A stretch of 64,000 nt of DNA, taken from Rebecca billardiae RCC1528. Taxonomy: Eukaryota > Haptophyta. The translations under genes were made by a program, and so were the position numbers. The notes below the pieces were generated by a model. It made no database searches. It had not been told where the DNA came from and was given only the letters and a program-made list of their open reading frames with translations. The DNA lies in NCBI GenBank assembly GCA_965240325.2, contig OZ251234.1:930001-994000 (forward strand), written 5' to 3'. Positions within the stretch are counted from its first letter, which is position 1; every line of letters starts with the position of its first letter. Positions 20,345 to 31,447 of the stretch are shown one piece after another.

Positions 20345-21466
20345 TCAGGCGCTGCGCCCGCGCTGCGAGTGCCGCAGGAGCCTCGGCGGGTATGGGTAGC
20401 CGAGGCACGCGTAATCCTGGCGGTAGTGGCGCGCGAGGCGCAGGAGCAGCTCATCGGGCACGCGCTCGACCGCCTCGTACACCGTCTCGCCACCCTCGTT
20501 CACGTTCCGCTTCCCCGCCTTGCGAGCCGCGATCACGATCGGCTTGCCGCGCGGCCGCAGGAGCTTCCCATGCGCCCTCTCGATCTGCTGCATGTGCTCA
20601 GGCAGGTGCTCGAGGCGCGCGACGCGGCTGATGGGCCAACGGAAGAGCGCGAGGAAGAACGACTGCGAGAACGCGTGCATCGGCAGCGCCACGTTGTACC
20701 CGGGCACGAGCGGCTTCACGTGCCGCCCAAAGAGCGCGGTGTTGTGCACGAGCTTGCCGCTCGTCAGGTGGCGCACGTACATGCTGAACGCGGCGGTGGC
20801 GTTGCGCTCGTACAGCCAAGGCGGGCACGCGAAGCGCGGCAATCGCCCGCCCGCCGAGGGTGCGACGTGTCCGCCCCCGCAGCCCGCCTGGATGAAGCGT
20901 TTCCGCACCGTGCCATACGCCGAGATGGCGCGCTCGAGGGGCTCGCGCACGATGGCGAACGCCGGCATCGGGTCGTTGCGCCGCTTCCAGCGCGTCAAGG
21001 TCGCGCGCGCCTTCGCGGCGGCGAGGGGCGTCAGGTGCATCATCAGCCCGGCGGCCGTCTTGAAGGAGGTGCTCCCCGCCTTCGGGATCTCGACGTACGC
21101 GACGAGCGGCCGCCGCTTGATCCCCTGATGCTGCTTGCCACTGTCGGCCAGCCTGGCGGGCAGGATGCGCCCGTACGGCTGAAAGACGAGGTCGGCCGCG
21201 CGCGGGATGAGATCGACGCCCGCGGCCAGGTCTTCGATGACGGTCATGTCGAGCGGGTGCGATGGTGTCGACAGGTCGATGCTGTAGTTCTCGTGCCTCG
21301 CGAAGAAGTGGCGGCACTCGTCATTCAGCCGAGGGTCACCCCCGATGAGCTCGGTTGGGAGACTGCTCTCGTCTACGGTCGCCTCAAGCGTGGGCGCGGG
21401 GCTCGCCGCCAGGAGGAACGCGAGCGACGCGCCCCACGTGCACCGATGGCGCCAGCCCTGACCCAT
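20345..21466 (-). CDS. Carbohydrate sulfotransferase-like protein
   Basis: The 373-aa protein is predicted to transfer sulfate from PAPS to a glycan in the Golgi. The 5'-phosphosulfate loop is IPKAGSTS (127-134) and the 3'-phosphate loop is REPLERAISAY (174-184), at normal spacing. A signal peptide or membrane anchor is visible at residues 12-25 (GASLAFLLAASPAP), which is why the ATG at 21466 was chosen over upstream codons. The C-terminal half (FFLALFRWPISRVARLEHL) fits the sulfotransferase fold. The next gene, in the same direction, is an exostosin-like glycosyltransferase, which supports a shared role in sulfated polysaccharide synthesis. The substrate cannot be told from sequence. Confidence 0.85.
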   Translation of the reverse strand: MGQGWRHRCTWGASLAFLLAASPAPTLEATVDESSLPTELIGGDPRLNDECRHFFARHENYSIDLSTPSHPLDMTVIEDLAAGVDLIPRAADLVFQPYGRILPARLADSGKQHQGIKRRPLVAYVEIPKAGSTSFKTAAGLMMHLTPLAAAKARATLTRWKRRNDPMPAFAIVREPLERAISAYGTVRKRFIQAGCGGGHVAPSAGGRLPRFACPPWLYERNATAAFSMYVRHLTSGKLVHNTALFGRHVKPLVPGYNVALPMHAFSQSFFLALFRWPISRVARLEHLPEHMQQIERAHGKLLRPRGKPIVIAARKAGKRNVNEGGETVYEAVERVPDELLLRLARHYRQDYACLGYPYPPRLLRHSQRGRSA

Positions 21467-21575
21467 CGCTTCGCTGGGTGCGAAGCACTTCGCGCGCGCG
21501 AATCTGCTCGTGCGTCTACGTATTTTCGGTGGGGTTTCATTTAATCCGCCGAAAATGCTATGAGTGTTTGACCGT

Positions 21576-21678
21576 TGCGCCGGTCTGTTTTGTGGCGCGG
21601 TGTCTTTGTGCAGTGTTGGATGGCGTCGATCACGCCTTAACCAGGACGTGTGCACGTGAAAACAGAGTAAACTGTACT
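21576..21678 (+). repeat. Dispersed repeat R1, partial copy
   Basis: About 100 bp matching the end of the R1 repeat (GGTGTCTTTGTGCAGTG, ATCACGCCTTAACCA, GTAAACTGTACT). It lies directly upstream of the sulfotransferase start. Confidence 0.7.
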
Positions 21679-21735
21679 GCCAAAGCTGGTACTGTATGGC
21701 AGTAGCTGGCGACTAGTTGACTCAATGGAGAGAGT

Positions 21736-22989
21736 CTATGCAGTAGTCGTGTGAAGCTCGGCACTGCCAGGGGCAGGATCCCAGCCCACACTTTCTCTCA
21801 AGCTGCCTCCTTTAACGAGCCACCAGGTCCGTGCTGATTTGGTCCGCATGCCTTCTTTGGTTACGTAGGTGGATGGGTCGTAGCCCTGAGACTCGAGCGC
21901 ACTCTCCACAACCCTCATCCAGTAGCCCATGGTCACTCGAGACTTGGCCGCCTGCATGATCGGCGCGAGCAACTCATGACTGGTCGCCAAATGGTCAGGC
22001 CGCGGGTCCTCCCACTCGTCCACCACCACATGCGGAAAACGCCAGTAGAGCGCTTTGCTCAGATGGCTGCGCTTGACGACTGGGATGGTGCCCAGGATGA
22101 TGGACTCGTAGAAGCGATGCGTATCGAGACCGTTGCCCTCGGGGCACAGCTCGAAGGCGTACTTGGCGTGCGCTGCGTACGTATCCGGCCTGGAGAGTCG
22201 GGGCAGGAAGTCGATGTAGCTGCGGTTCTGCAGAGCCAGAACCATGTCCCGCCTGGGAAACAAGCCGAGCGCGGATTTCGAGACAACCGGCTTCCTGCCC
22301 TTGGCCTGCGCTGAGTGGTGCGAGGTCGAGAGCACCCGCGGGCTGCGCTTCGCAGTGGGCGGCAGGGATAGCGCAGCTTGTGCCATTTCTGCGAAGTCCT
22401 TGCTTTGTTTCCAATGGACGGCCCTGGACTCAAGCCCTATGGGCAACACCGTGAGCTTCGGGTGGTTGGCAATCGGGTCGACCCAATCCTCAGCGAAGAG
22501 CTGGACGAGGTCAGGGTCGTCCAGGATTTGTATCGGCCTGCCATTTGGTCCCAGCTTCTTCATCGGCCAGTTGTACGTGGACGCATCTGAGGACTGGTAC
22601 GCATCGTCAATCACGAAGAGGACGTATGGCATCCCAGAGACCGGCTTGGACAGGAAATCGGCGATCTTGCGCTTATCAACCACACGCGTCTGGATGCCAG
22701 GCACGGCCAACGCAGAGAAGACGCGGCGGTAGTAGAATCGAGCCGCGGGGAAGTGCCAGAGCTCAGCACGTAACGTGTTGTACGAGCGGCGCCTTGCTGT
22801 GCCGATGACGGTCTGGGCCAGGGTTCGCTCGGTGCGATTAGGCGTGGGCGAAGCTACCAAAGAAGCAGCGCGCGGCGCGCAGCGCACCAAAGGCGATACG
22901 CCCAGCAGCACCGCCACGACGCCTCCCGTCCAAGCAACCGTCCTCGGCTTCACGAGGCAGGCGCTTCGCGGAGCAGTCGCGGCTGCCAT
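21736..22989 (-). CDS. Exostosin-like (GT47-type) glycosyltransferase
   Basis: The 417-aa protein is a probable type II Golgi glycosyltransferase. A signal anchor (about residues 18-38, AWTGGVVAVLLGVSPLV) is followed by a luminal domain. The most diagnostic block is FELCPEGNGLDTHRFYES through LGTIPVV (279-305), the exostosin/GT47 nucleotide-sugar region. It is preceded by the SKSALGLFPRRDMV and NRSYIDFLPRLSRP segments. The frame is open seven codons further up through a GTG; the ATG at 22989 begins the anchor. Together with the downstream sulfotransferase it suggests building and sulfating an extracellular polysaccharide, as used in scales or coccoliths of haptophytes; that role is inference. 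Confidence 0.8.
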   Translation of the reverse strand: MAAATAPRSACLVKPRTVAWTGGVVAVLLGVSPLVRCAPRAASLVASPTPNRTERTLAQTVIGTARRRSYNTLRAELWHFPAARFYYRRVFSALAVPGIQTRVVDKRKIADFLSKPVSGMPYVLFVIDDAYQSSDASTYNWPMKKLGPNGRPIQILDDPDLVQLFAEDWVDPIANHPKLTVLPIGLESRAVHWKQSKDFAEMAQAALSLPPTAKRSPRVLSTSHHSAQAKGRKPVVSKSALGLFPRRDMVLALQNRSYIDFLPRLSRPDTYAAHAKYAFELCPEGNGLDTHRFYESIILGTIPVVKRSHLSKALYWRFPHVVVDEWEDPRPDHLATSHELLAPIMQAAKSRVTMGYWMRVVESALESQGYDPSTYVTKEGMRTKSARTWWLVKGGSLRESVGWDPAPGSAELHTTTA

Positions 22990-23172
22990 CGCAAGCTGTC
23001 CCGCGCCCACTGTTGCCCGGGCGTCCGAAGGCTGCTTGACCGATCAAACAGTGGCAACGTATCCATACAATGCAAAGTGACACCGGAACACGTCATCACT
23101 ACTACCCGGACCGGGGCTGAAGTCGTCTGCTTGCAAGGGGTTTGCAGCTGGCAGCAGTCCTGAGAGCAGGAG

Positions 23173-25398
23173 CAAGGGAGTCAAGGGTGCCCGCGCCCCA
23201 GTGGCGCGCTCGGCGGATGTGAGGATACACCTTTTTGCCCGGCGCCCTGCGGCGGCTGCGGCGAGGGCGTGCTCCGCTGGCGGGGCGAGCGCACGGGGCA
23301 CGGCGCTGCGGGCGCGGATGTGCTCGTGAAGCCGGCGCGTGGGGACGGGCTGTTGTGGGAAAGCACCTGGCGCCCTCCTGCGCCGCGCGACCTGCGCCAC
23401 GCCTCTTTCGCCTCGGCTCAGAGCAGCGCGCACGCACGCGCCGCCTCAAGGCCAGCCTTGCCGCGCCGCAGCCGGTCGCGCGCGCGCCGTGCGCGGCGTG
23501 GTCGGGAAGGAACGGGCGATGCTGCCGGGCGAGATGGCGACATCATGTGCGCACGCCATGCCGCCCCGCGGCGCCTTGATGAGCGTGTCGTCGGTCTGTT
23601 TGCATGCCTCTTCGACTTGTCACAAATGGTGTGCACAGCCTCGCGGTCGTGACCCTTGTCGGGACGATCATTGAGACACAGAACAGTTCCAGACGGCCGC
23701 GCGGGCTACTCTTGCATGGATGTAAATCACTGCGTGGACATGTAGAAGTGCTGGATGCGACGCTTTCCTCGCGCTGATGCTCTTTCATCATCTTCTTCGA
23801 GCTCAGGTCTGGCTCCGGGCACGGCAAGAAATCAGCACTCGTCAACAGCTGTGCGGATCCGTTATCGTGCCCTTTCGCGGCGCCGCGGGGCGGCATGGCG
23901 TGCGCACATGATGTCGCCATCTCGCCCGGCAGCATCGCCCGTTCCTTCCCGACCACGCCGCGCACGCGGCGCGCGCGACCGGCTGCGGCGCGGCAAGGCT
24001 GGCCTTGAGGCGGCGCGTGCGTGCGCGCTGCTCTGAGCCGAGGCGAAAGAGGCGTGGCGCAGGTCGCGCGGCGCAGGAGGGCGCCAGGTGCTTTCCCACA
24101 ACAGCCCGTCCCCACGCGCCGGCTTCACGAGCACATCCGCGCCCGCAGCGCCGTGCCCCGTGCGCTCGCCCCGCCAGCGGAGCACGCCCTCGCCGCAGCC
24201 GCCGCAGGGCGCCGGGCAAAAAGGTGTATCCTCACATCCGCCGAGCGCGCCACTGGGGCAAGGGTAGTAAGGGTGAGCAACTCCGCTGGCGACAGCCGCG
24301 AAGGTCGGGAGCCCTCTGTTTGCCGCGAGCGGAGCGGAGCGAGTGCTATCAGCGGCGGAGGGCGCTGAGGCCGCGCACGGCGTGAGGCGCGGCGTCGGCC
24401 GAGTCGGTCCGCGGAGGATGCGCGGCGCTCGGCCCGCTGCGCAGCGGCAGTGCGCCTCACTTTGCCCCGAGCGCCGTCCTCCGCGTCGCCTCCTGCCCGC
24501 CTTGGAGCAGCACGCATGTGCGCGCCGCCACCTTGAAGGCGGCACGGGCTTGCTCAGACGACCGCGCGCGCGTGGCGCGCGACTTGGTCGGCTGCGCGCG
24601 CGCGCCGCCGCGGTGCAAGGTAGCGCCGCCGCATGCGCGCGCCGTGCCAGCGCGAGAGCGTGTGCGCGGACCTGAGTGCGACCTCACACACATGTCGAAT
24701 GCTGCTTGGCATCCGACTTGCGGACTGACGGGAAGCTGGAAAAGACAGCGGCGTGAGTGTTGGTACCATCGATGCGGAGCCTTAGCGTCCACTTGCATTC
24801 GTGCTGAGAAGAAATAGACAAGACTAGGCCTTCGTCCTGGGTATCCAATGTCACTCAACACCTCGCTGATCGACCCGACGAGTGCCAGCGTGAGGCACAG
24901 CAAATCATTCGTGAGAGCAAGCAGACAAGCGAGCACTACGCTCATGAGATGGCCGTGAGCAAAGGCTCGCGCGGGCACGGCGCGCGCATGCGGTGGCGCT
25001 ACCTTGCACCGCGGCGGCGCGCGCGCGCAGCCGACCAAGTCGCGCGCCACGCGCGCGCGGTCGTCTGAGCAAGCCCGTGCCGCCTTCAAGGTGGCGGCGC
25101 GCACATGCGTGCTGCTCCAAGGCGGGCAGGAGGCGACGCGGAGGACGGCGCTCGGGGCAAAGTGAGGCGCACTGCCGCTGCGCAGCGGGCCGAGCGCCGC
25201 GCATCCTCCGCGGACCGACTCGGCCCACGCCGCGCCTCACGCCGTGCGCGGCCTCAGCGCCCTCCGCCGCTGATACAGTAGCACTCGCTCCGCTCCGCTC
25301 GCGGCAAACAGAGGGCTCCCGACCTTCGCGGCTGTCGCCAGCGGAGTTGCTCACCCTTACTACCCTTGACTGGGGCGCGGGCACCCTTGACTCCCTTG
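23173..25398. mobile_element. Foldback element W, interrupted by element X
   Basis: The outer ends are inverted: CAAGGGAGTCAAGGGTGCCC at left and its complement at right (ending CACCCTTGACTCCCTTG). The right arm is 24966-25398. The left arm is split: 23173-23203 outside, then 24259-24656 after element X. The unique centre is 24657-24965. Arms match closely with few substitutions. No protein is encoded; frames in the arms are mirrored on both strands. This is probably a non-autonomous DNA transposon with about 430-bp inverted repeats. Confidence 0.8.
23195..24259. mobile_element. Foldback element X, nested inside W
   Basis: Equal 381-bp inverted arms lie at 23195-23575 and 23879-24259, with a 303-bp centre. 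Arms begin GCCCCAGTGGCGCGCTCGG. The arms resemble those of foldback element Y (43112-44222) and its duplicate, and the centre is related but in the opposite relative orientation. X interrupts the left arm of W, so it inserted later. No coding function is supported. Confidence 0.82.
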
Positions 25399-25460
25399 GC
25401 AAAGGAGGGTCCATCCGCCTTGTCCATCCATCCGCCTTCCCCGCCTTCCAGACGAGCGGC

Positions 25461-26390
25461 ATGTCGCACGAGCTCGACGCCGGCTCGAGCGCGTGCGTGC
25501 ACTCGCTCACAGGCCGGACGGAGTTGAACGGAGAACTCGTCACGCTCCTGTCGTACGACGCACCTTCCGCGCGTTGGGTGTGCCGCCTTTCGGACGGCGG
25601 CCGTGTCTCCCTGCGAGGTGCTAACCTGCAGCCAATTCGCTCTGCCGGCGGCGGCGGCGGCCGTGGGAGTGCGGCGCTAGACCGCGGGGCCAGCACGGAC
25701 TGGACCGCGCGCATGGCGTCCTTCCCTTGGGCGCACTTCTTCGGCGGCTTGGCCGTGACGCTGCTCGCTGGCCACTTTGTGCTCGGCGGTGAGACGACAG
25801 CGAACGCCGCACGCCCCAAGCTGCGCCGCGCGAGTGCCAGCCACACTGCTCGCAAGGCGTACGACATCGCCGCCGCCGCATTTGCGGGGACAAGTGGCCC
25901 TGGTCTTTCCTCCTGGGTGCCACTCCTCCTGCTCATCGCGGGCGCTGGCTTTGTGTATGCCAACTTTGTCGACGCCGGCGCGGGCGGCGCTGGCACTGAC
26001 CTGCAGCGCCGCCTTCGCCGCGGCTACGCGGCGCTCGGCGCGCGCGTGGCATCGCTTGCCGCCACCTTCTCCGCCTTCCACATGGTCGTGCTCGCCGTCG
26101 GCGCCATGCTCGTCTGGAGCCTCTACACCGACCAGCTGCAGCTCAACCTCGAAGCGCACCGGCTGATCTTTTTGCCGATTGTCCTGTACGCGCTGTGGAG
26201 CTCACGCGGGCAGTGGCACAACATGTCCCCCTTCCAGATGCTGTGGATCGCGGACATGCTCATGCGCATGTTTCGGCCTGGCGGCGGGCGGGCGTACCCT
26301 CCGCGGCCGCGCTATGGCGGCCACCCACACACCGGCTTTGGGGGCATGCGTTACGGCGGCGGCGGGATGCGTCGGGGTGTCTTCTTCTGA
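25461..26390 (+). CDS. SH3-like domain protein with about four membrane segments
   Basis: A 309-aa protein of unknown function. Residues 12-60 form a small SH3-like barrel of a kind common in algae: LTGRTELNGELVTLLSYD then WVCRLSDGGRVSLRGANLQP. Hydrophobic segments follow at about 89-108 (HFFGGLAVTLLAGHFVLGG), 151-170 (SWVPLLLLIAGAGFVYANFV), 198-222 and 233-247. The C-terminal 40 residues are Gly, Arg, Tyr and Pro-rich (GGRAYPPRPRYGG). The ATG at 25461 lies 62 bp after foldback element W, so W may contribute to the 5' region. No family name can be assigned. Confidence 0.75.
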   Translation: MSHELDAGSSACVHSLTGRTELNGELVTLLSYDAPSARWVCRLSDGGRVSLRGANLQPIRSAGGGGGRGSAALDRGASTDWTARMASFPWAHFFGGLAVTLLAGHFVLGGETTANAARPKLRRASASHTARKAYDIAAAAFAGTSGPGLSSWVPLLLLIAGAGFVYANFVDAGAGGAGTDLQRRLRRGYAALGARVASLAATFSAFHMVVLAVGAMLVWSLYTDQLQLNLEAHRLIFLPIVLYALWSSRGQWHNMSPFQMLWIADMLMRMFRPGGGRAYPPRPRYGGHPHTGFGGMRYGGGGMRRGVFF

Positions 26391-28585
26391 TCGCCGCCAG
26401 TCGCGGAGCCGTGCTGCGGGGCGTGCCTGCGGCCCGGCGAGCCATCTGTGATCTGACCGTCGCACATCTTGCAGGATTCATCTGGCATAGTCTGCTCAGA
26501 TCCGCCGTAGCATTACCTCGGTGCGAGCCGCAGCGAAGACTGTCCCGCAGGCCCAATAAGCTAGGCCAATAAGCTATGTCGTAAGGCGGTCCGTCCCCCG
26601 GGGGCCCGGGCGGGGGCGGACCATGCCGTGACTATCACAGTCACTGAATCCGTGATGGCTCACAGTAATCCATATATTCACACTTGATGTTGGCAACATG
26701 CAAGGCCGGCGCAGTCACAGTGCTGGCGGGTTGAGACCCCGCCTTTTCTGACGAGCTCCGCGTGCTCCGCGCTGGCGCGGAGCGGCGGGCGCTTTCCAGT
26801 AAAATCTTCCGGCCGTTTCAGCCGAGACAGCATGGCACCTCGGCCCCGCCCGCGCCGCCACGCCCGCACCCCGGTGCCGCCGCCGCCACAGCCGTTCGCA
26901 CTGGATATCGTCCGTCCCCGCCTGCACTGCTAACTGTGCTGATGCCACCCATGTCGACCGCCTCAACACGGCTCGTGCCGCATCATGTGTGCGCATTCTC
27001 GCGGCGACACCCGCGGCCTGCCGCGCCGGCTGCCATTGAGCAATCCCGTGGACGCGCTCGCGCCGACGAGCCAAGCGGCCACGGAATCGGTGGGCTCAGT
27101 AGACAGCCAGCCAGCAGGCTGACGCGGACTGCCATGTGAGGCCCGTGCAAACGCGCGATCGTCACAGTGTGTGCCACCATGATGCGAGCCCGTCCACAGT
27201 GATGCACGCGCTGCAATGGTGATGTTGTGCGCGTCGAACGTCAAGCGCCCAAGCTGCACGGGCTGCTCTGCACGTTCCTGGCAGAAGCAGACAGGTCGAC
27301 TGTCAACAGCTTAGCCCCCTCCCATGCGTCAGAGTGCGTCCCGCCGTTCTATGAGGCTGCATTCTGAGCTGGCACGAGCAGCCGTGATTCTGTGACGAGT
27401 GTGAACGTGCCTTCCCAGCGTCACTCTCCAACTGACCGGAGGCAGATCGAGGCATTATGAGTTCTAAAGCCGTTCCGTGCAGGCACGGCGAGCGTGGCGG
27501 GCATGCAGCGCGTGCAGCGTACGTGCCAGCACGCCGGCTTCGCTCGGCCCATCCTAGCTGATTGGACTGGTGAACGTCGAGCTGATATCAGAAGCTCACC
27601 AGGTTGCCCTTCTGCTTCTGACAGCTCCGCGCGGACAGCGGAGGGCAACAGGAAGGCACCGCACGGCACTTGTAGCTAAGCTACCTGATTGCAGGCTCTC
27701 GCGGCGGCACCACGCCGGATCGCAGGCTGAGATGTCGCTCTGAAGGCTGGCGATGACGCCCGTGACGGTGTCAACGAGCCGGGCAATCACCGACATCGCA
27801 AAGGGGGTCACCACCACCGGGTGCGGGTGTCGAGTGGCCAGCTCATCTTCACGCGCGCGCCGGTATCGTCCTCGTCGTCAACGTCAAGACGAGGGTGCTT
27901 GTCAACTGCGGACGGCGCGACCGGGGTCATACTGGCGGGTGGAACAGACGCGCCTCCACCTGCTGGCTGCGGCTCATCGACTCGCCATGCACGCGCCGAC
28001 AGGCGGCGGCACAACGGGTGCGCACCGCAGGCATGAGATCGGACGGATTGTGATCAAGAAGCACTTGAAGCTCACTGAAGCTCGCCAATTTTGTGTAGGC
28101 CGTGTTCAGTATGACCCCGCCCAGCCCTCCATATGGGTCATTCTGCGTCGTTTTGCGTCGTTTGACCCGTTTTCGACCATTTTGTGCCCGCCACGCCCAA
28201 AACCACCCGGGTGCAAACAAGCAGTGCGCGTGCGGTGAGCGCGGCGCGCACGTGGTGCGCACCTCGCGAGACAGCCGGCCTAGACCCTTCCAGACCGCTA
28301 CGATTCGCGGCGGCGGCGCGCGCGCCGTCATTGGCGCCCCCCGCGCCTCCGTGCGAGGGGCTTCGCTCGACGAGGTTCCGCTTCGTGCGCCGCTTCGCCA
28401 TCGGCACGATGGCGGCCTCTCGGTGGGGGTTGGTCCGGTACGGTCCGGCTGCAGACTGAATTTGTTTTCGCGACACGAAATTCACGGCGGAATAAAAAGG
28501 GGACCGAGTCGTTCGGCTCGGTGCTCGGGAATCTCCTTGATCACGGCCGTCGCCGCGCGGGTAGCGGAAATTAGCACCAGCCGCC
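26391..28585. other. Intergenic region, no gene supported
   Basis: About 2.2 kb without a recognisable protein. Open frames on both strands lack domain motifs and start mostly at non-ATG codons. A pyrimidine-rich stretch near 28135-28200 with repeated GCGTCGTTTTGCGTCG is visible. Confidence 0.5.
28489..28502 (+). promoter_or_regulatory. Possible TATA-like element
   Basis: GGAATAAAAAGGGG lies about 85 bp upstream of the ATG at 28586 and is the only A-rich core-promoter-like motif there. Weak evidence. Confidence 0.25.
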
Positions 28586-29326
28586 ATGTCGGCCGTGCTG
28601 CGCTGGCTCGGCCTCGGCGCGAAGAAGACAGAGATCCAGCGATCGACCGTGTTTAAGAGCAACTTTCGACTCAAGAAGCCGGAGTGGGCAAAGTTCGTGG
28701 AGGGCGTCTCCCCGGGCATGTCAACTATCGCGGCTGCGGTTGCTTCCCGAGCGGGCGGCCCACAGGTCGTCGTAAAGCGCGTCTCGGACCTGGAGGTCCT
28801 CGCCTACGTGGTGGCGCCCTCGGGCAGCGAGATGTCATTCTACGAGTCGCTCGCGTCTGCTCCTGAGATGAAGGACGCGCTCGCTCCCCTCGCGACGCAG
28901 GTCGGCGCCACCGAATCACACGATGCTGTGTGGTGGTCATGGGCGGGCACAGGCGCGGGCTTGCAGGAGGTCACCGTGACGAAGACGTGCTTCGATGTGC
29001 GCGCAGGATCATATGACGACTTCATCTCGCAGTTTGAGTCGCAGTCGCACAAAATCCGTCCGCACGCGGAGGAGACGGGCATTCTGTGGCAGGCAGCGTA
29101 CTTCAAGCCACAGGCAGAGGAGAACGTCGACAAGGTGGCCTTGCTCTCTGTCTTCGAGAACGAGGCTGGGCCTCGCAGCATGGGGCCGCGGCTGCCCAAG
29201 CTGTATGCTGATATGGGGCTGTCCCGTTTCATGGCCGCGCAGCCCCAGATCGACACCTCTGCGCACGGCTCATACCTCAACCCGGTGGATTCTCCCGGTT
29301 TCACCTGCACAGCTGAGGCCAAGTAG
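28586..29326 (+). CDS. Unrecognised 246-aa protein
   Basis: The protein starts MSAVLRWLGLGAKKTEIQRS and has balanced amino-acid composition and codon use unlike the shadow frames, so it is probably real. No signal peptide, membrane segment or repeat is obvious. Alternating hydrophobic segments (VVVKRVSDLEVLAYVVAPSG, EVTVTKTCFDVRAGSYDDF, KVALLSVFENEAG) suggest a mixed alpha/beta fold with two similar beta-rich halves. I do not recognise the family. It appears intronless and has no close neighbours. Confidence 0.7.
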   Translation: MSAVLRWLGLGAKKTEIQRSTVFKSNFRLKKPEWAKFVEGVSPGMSTIAAAVASRAGGPQVVVKRVSDLEVLAYVVAPSGSEMSFYESLASAPEMKDALAPLATQVGATESHDAVWWSWAGTGAGLQEVTVTKTCFDVRAGSYDDFISQFESQSHKIRPHAEETGILWQAAYFKPQAEENVDKVALLSVFENEAGPRSMGPRLPKLYADMGLSRFMAAQPQIDTSAHGSYLNPVDSPGFTCTAEAK

Positions 29327-30592
29327 CGAGTATGAGTGTGAAACGGACCTGGCGACATGGTGCTGCTGATGGCTCTGCATGGTGATGCAGAGTGCGCCAT
29401 GCGGGCGTCCGCTCGTCAATGGCGTCGTGAGGCATCATGCCTGCTGGCCAATGGGACTGGGAGGGAGTGGCCCCGGAACCGCCCGGACTCGCAGTGTCGC
29501 TGCAGGACCCGGAGCAGGTGCTGCGCCGGCTGCCGCCGGGGCAGATGGTGCTGCCAGTTCGGTAGCTGCAGGTCTAAATACTGTGACATTCGTAAAGTTC
29601 TATACATATTCGTCGGTAACGGGGTGCAGCACCGCCGGTTCGACGTCGCCGGCCGGTTGATTTATTATTAATTGATGAGCGCCAGAGTCAAGAGTCAGCC
29701 TCAATGACCGATACCACTGCTAGATATCAGTACATTGTATAATCGGCGGCGGCAATGGTCATTGTCATATTGTATAGTCATTGATCACCATGCTGAATAT
29801 GGCTCTGCGGCGCGGCCGGCGCACGCCAACGGCCGGCGCGGTCCGTCAGCTCGATCTCAGAGACGCCATAGGCCAACTACGGGAAGGAGGCTGACGGTCT
29901 CTGCTCTGTGTGCTCCGAAGCGGTATAGATTAAGTGCCTAGTCCGCGACTAAGTCGATTATTACTCGGCCGACCACTACCAGTCAACCAGACTGCGTGGG
30001 ATATGGCAGTGTGAGTCCGGGTCCCGGACCCGGGCCGAGCGAGCAGTTTGATTATGATGATTATTGACACACCATGACCGCTAAGCTACTGAGTGAATCA
30101 ATGAGCCGGCCGACCCCAGCCTTGAGCCGGCCGACCCGAGCCCCACTGGGATACAAAGGCTGATAGGCCGCGCTGCCTTGGATTTTATTATGCATTACCG
30201 TAACTATGCCTCTGGGATGTCAATTAAGGTGTAGGCCTAAGGCCGTTTAGCGCCTTGCCGGCCGCGTATTGCACTTGGCCTTGGGCGGGCGGATCGGTAT
30301 GCTTGGCCTTGCCGATTGAGCATTCCTCGGCCTGACGGTTCCCGTACGGAAGTAGGGAAGATCAGACCCCCGGGCCGGGCGCCGATGCCCGGGTGCCATG
30401 GCCGAGCCCGATGGCGTGCTCCTAAGTCATCATTTATCAGCACTCGATCAGCGCGGCTCGTCGGGCCGGCGTTGCGGGCCAGTGTCGTCGCCGACTGACG
30501 TCGGGCCGGCGTTGCGGGCCAGTGTCAAGCTATGACATTGCGCGGCTTACACTACCGTGTTTATTAATGTGTTTATTAATGATAATAATAAT

Positions 30593-30722
30593 AATATGAA
30601 TATGAACATGAATATGAATATGAATATGAACATGAATATGAACATGAATATGAACATGAACATGAACATGAACATGAACATGAACATGAACATGAACATG
30701 AACATGAACATGAACATGAATA

Positions 30723-30783
<61 letters not shown>
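30593..30783. repeat. (ATGAAY)n then (TA)n microsatellite
   Basis: About 130 bp of ATGAAC/ATGAAT hexamers running directly into a TA tract of about 60 bp. The open Met-Asn frame is a by-product. Confidence 0.95.
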
Positions 30784-30786
<3 letters not shown>

Positions 30787-31447
30787 AAGCTAGTCGATCA
30801 CTATTTCCGCGGCGGCCGCCCCGGCAGCTCGGCAGCCGGCCGGGCCGCCCCGGCGGGGGCTACCGCCGCCGGCCGCCGATTCGGACCGCGTCTGACCGTG
30901 GCGAACCGTAGTAAATCATGCCGCCAGCCTCAGTCGTGCCGACTGACGGGCCGGACGGAGTCAGACGGTAGATCGCTGTCTTCGATCGTCAGCAGCGACT
31001 GGCTGAGCATCCGATCAGCTCGTCCGATGAAGCCCACGAATCATCATCAGCGGCAGCAACTTTTGTAGTGCGCACATTATGGCCCGCGGTGCAGGGCGGA
31101 GCGCGCAGCGTGGAGCCCGCACCAGCGGGCCGGAACCACGTTTCAAAAAGATCTTTGATCAAGAAAAAGGGACGCGGGGGCCGATTTTTAGGGCTGGCGG
31201 AGACCGAGTTTCGAATTTTGAGACCCTCTCTACAGATGCATCACGGAGAAAAAAACCGCGTCCACGACATTCCCCTAATCAATCGTGGACGGCCGGGCGT
31301 GAGAGTTCACTTCTGTGTGAAGTAGGACGGTTACAAGTCCAATACAAGCGTCAGCTTCTTTGAGGCTATTTTTGCACGTCCTTACGGGATCAGCGAAGTA
31401 ACCAACCGATATATATTGGCTTCGTCGGGGTCGTATTCACTACTGGA

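Noticed and set aside
23235-24545. Many Cys/Arg-rich frames in the foldback arms, such as those starting MGTGCCGK
   Set aside because: The same peptide appears on both strands because the arms are inverted repeats; this is not evidence of a gene.
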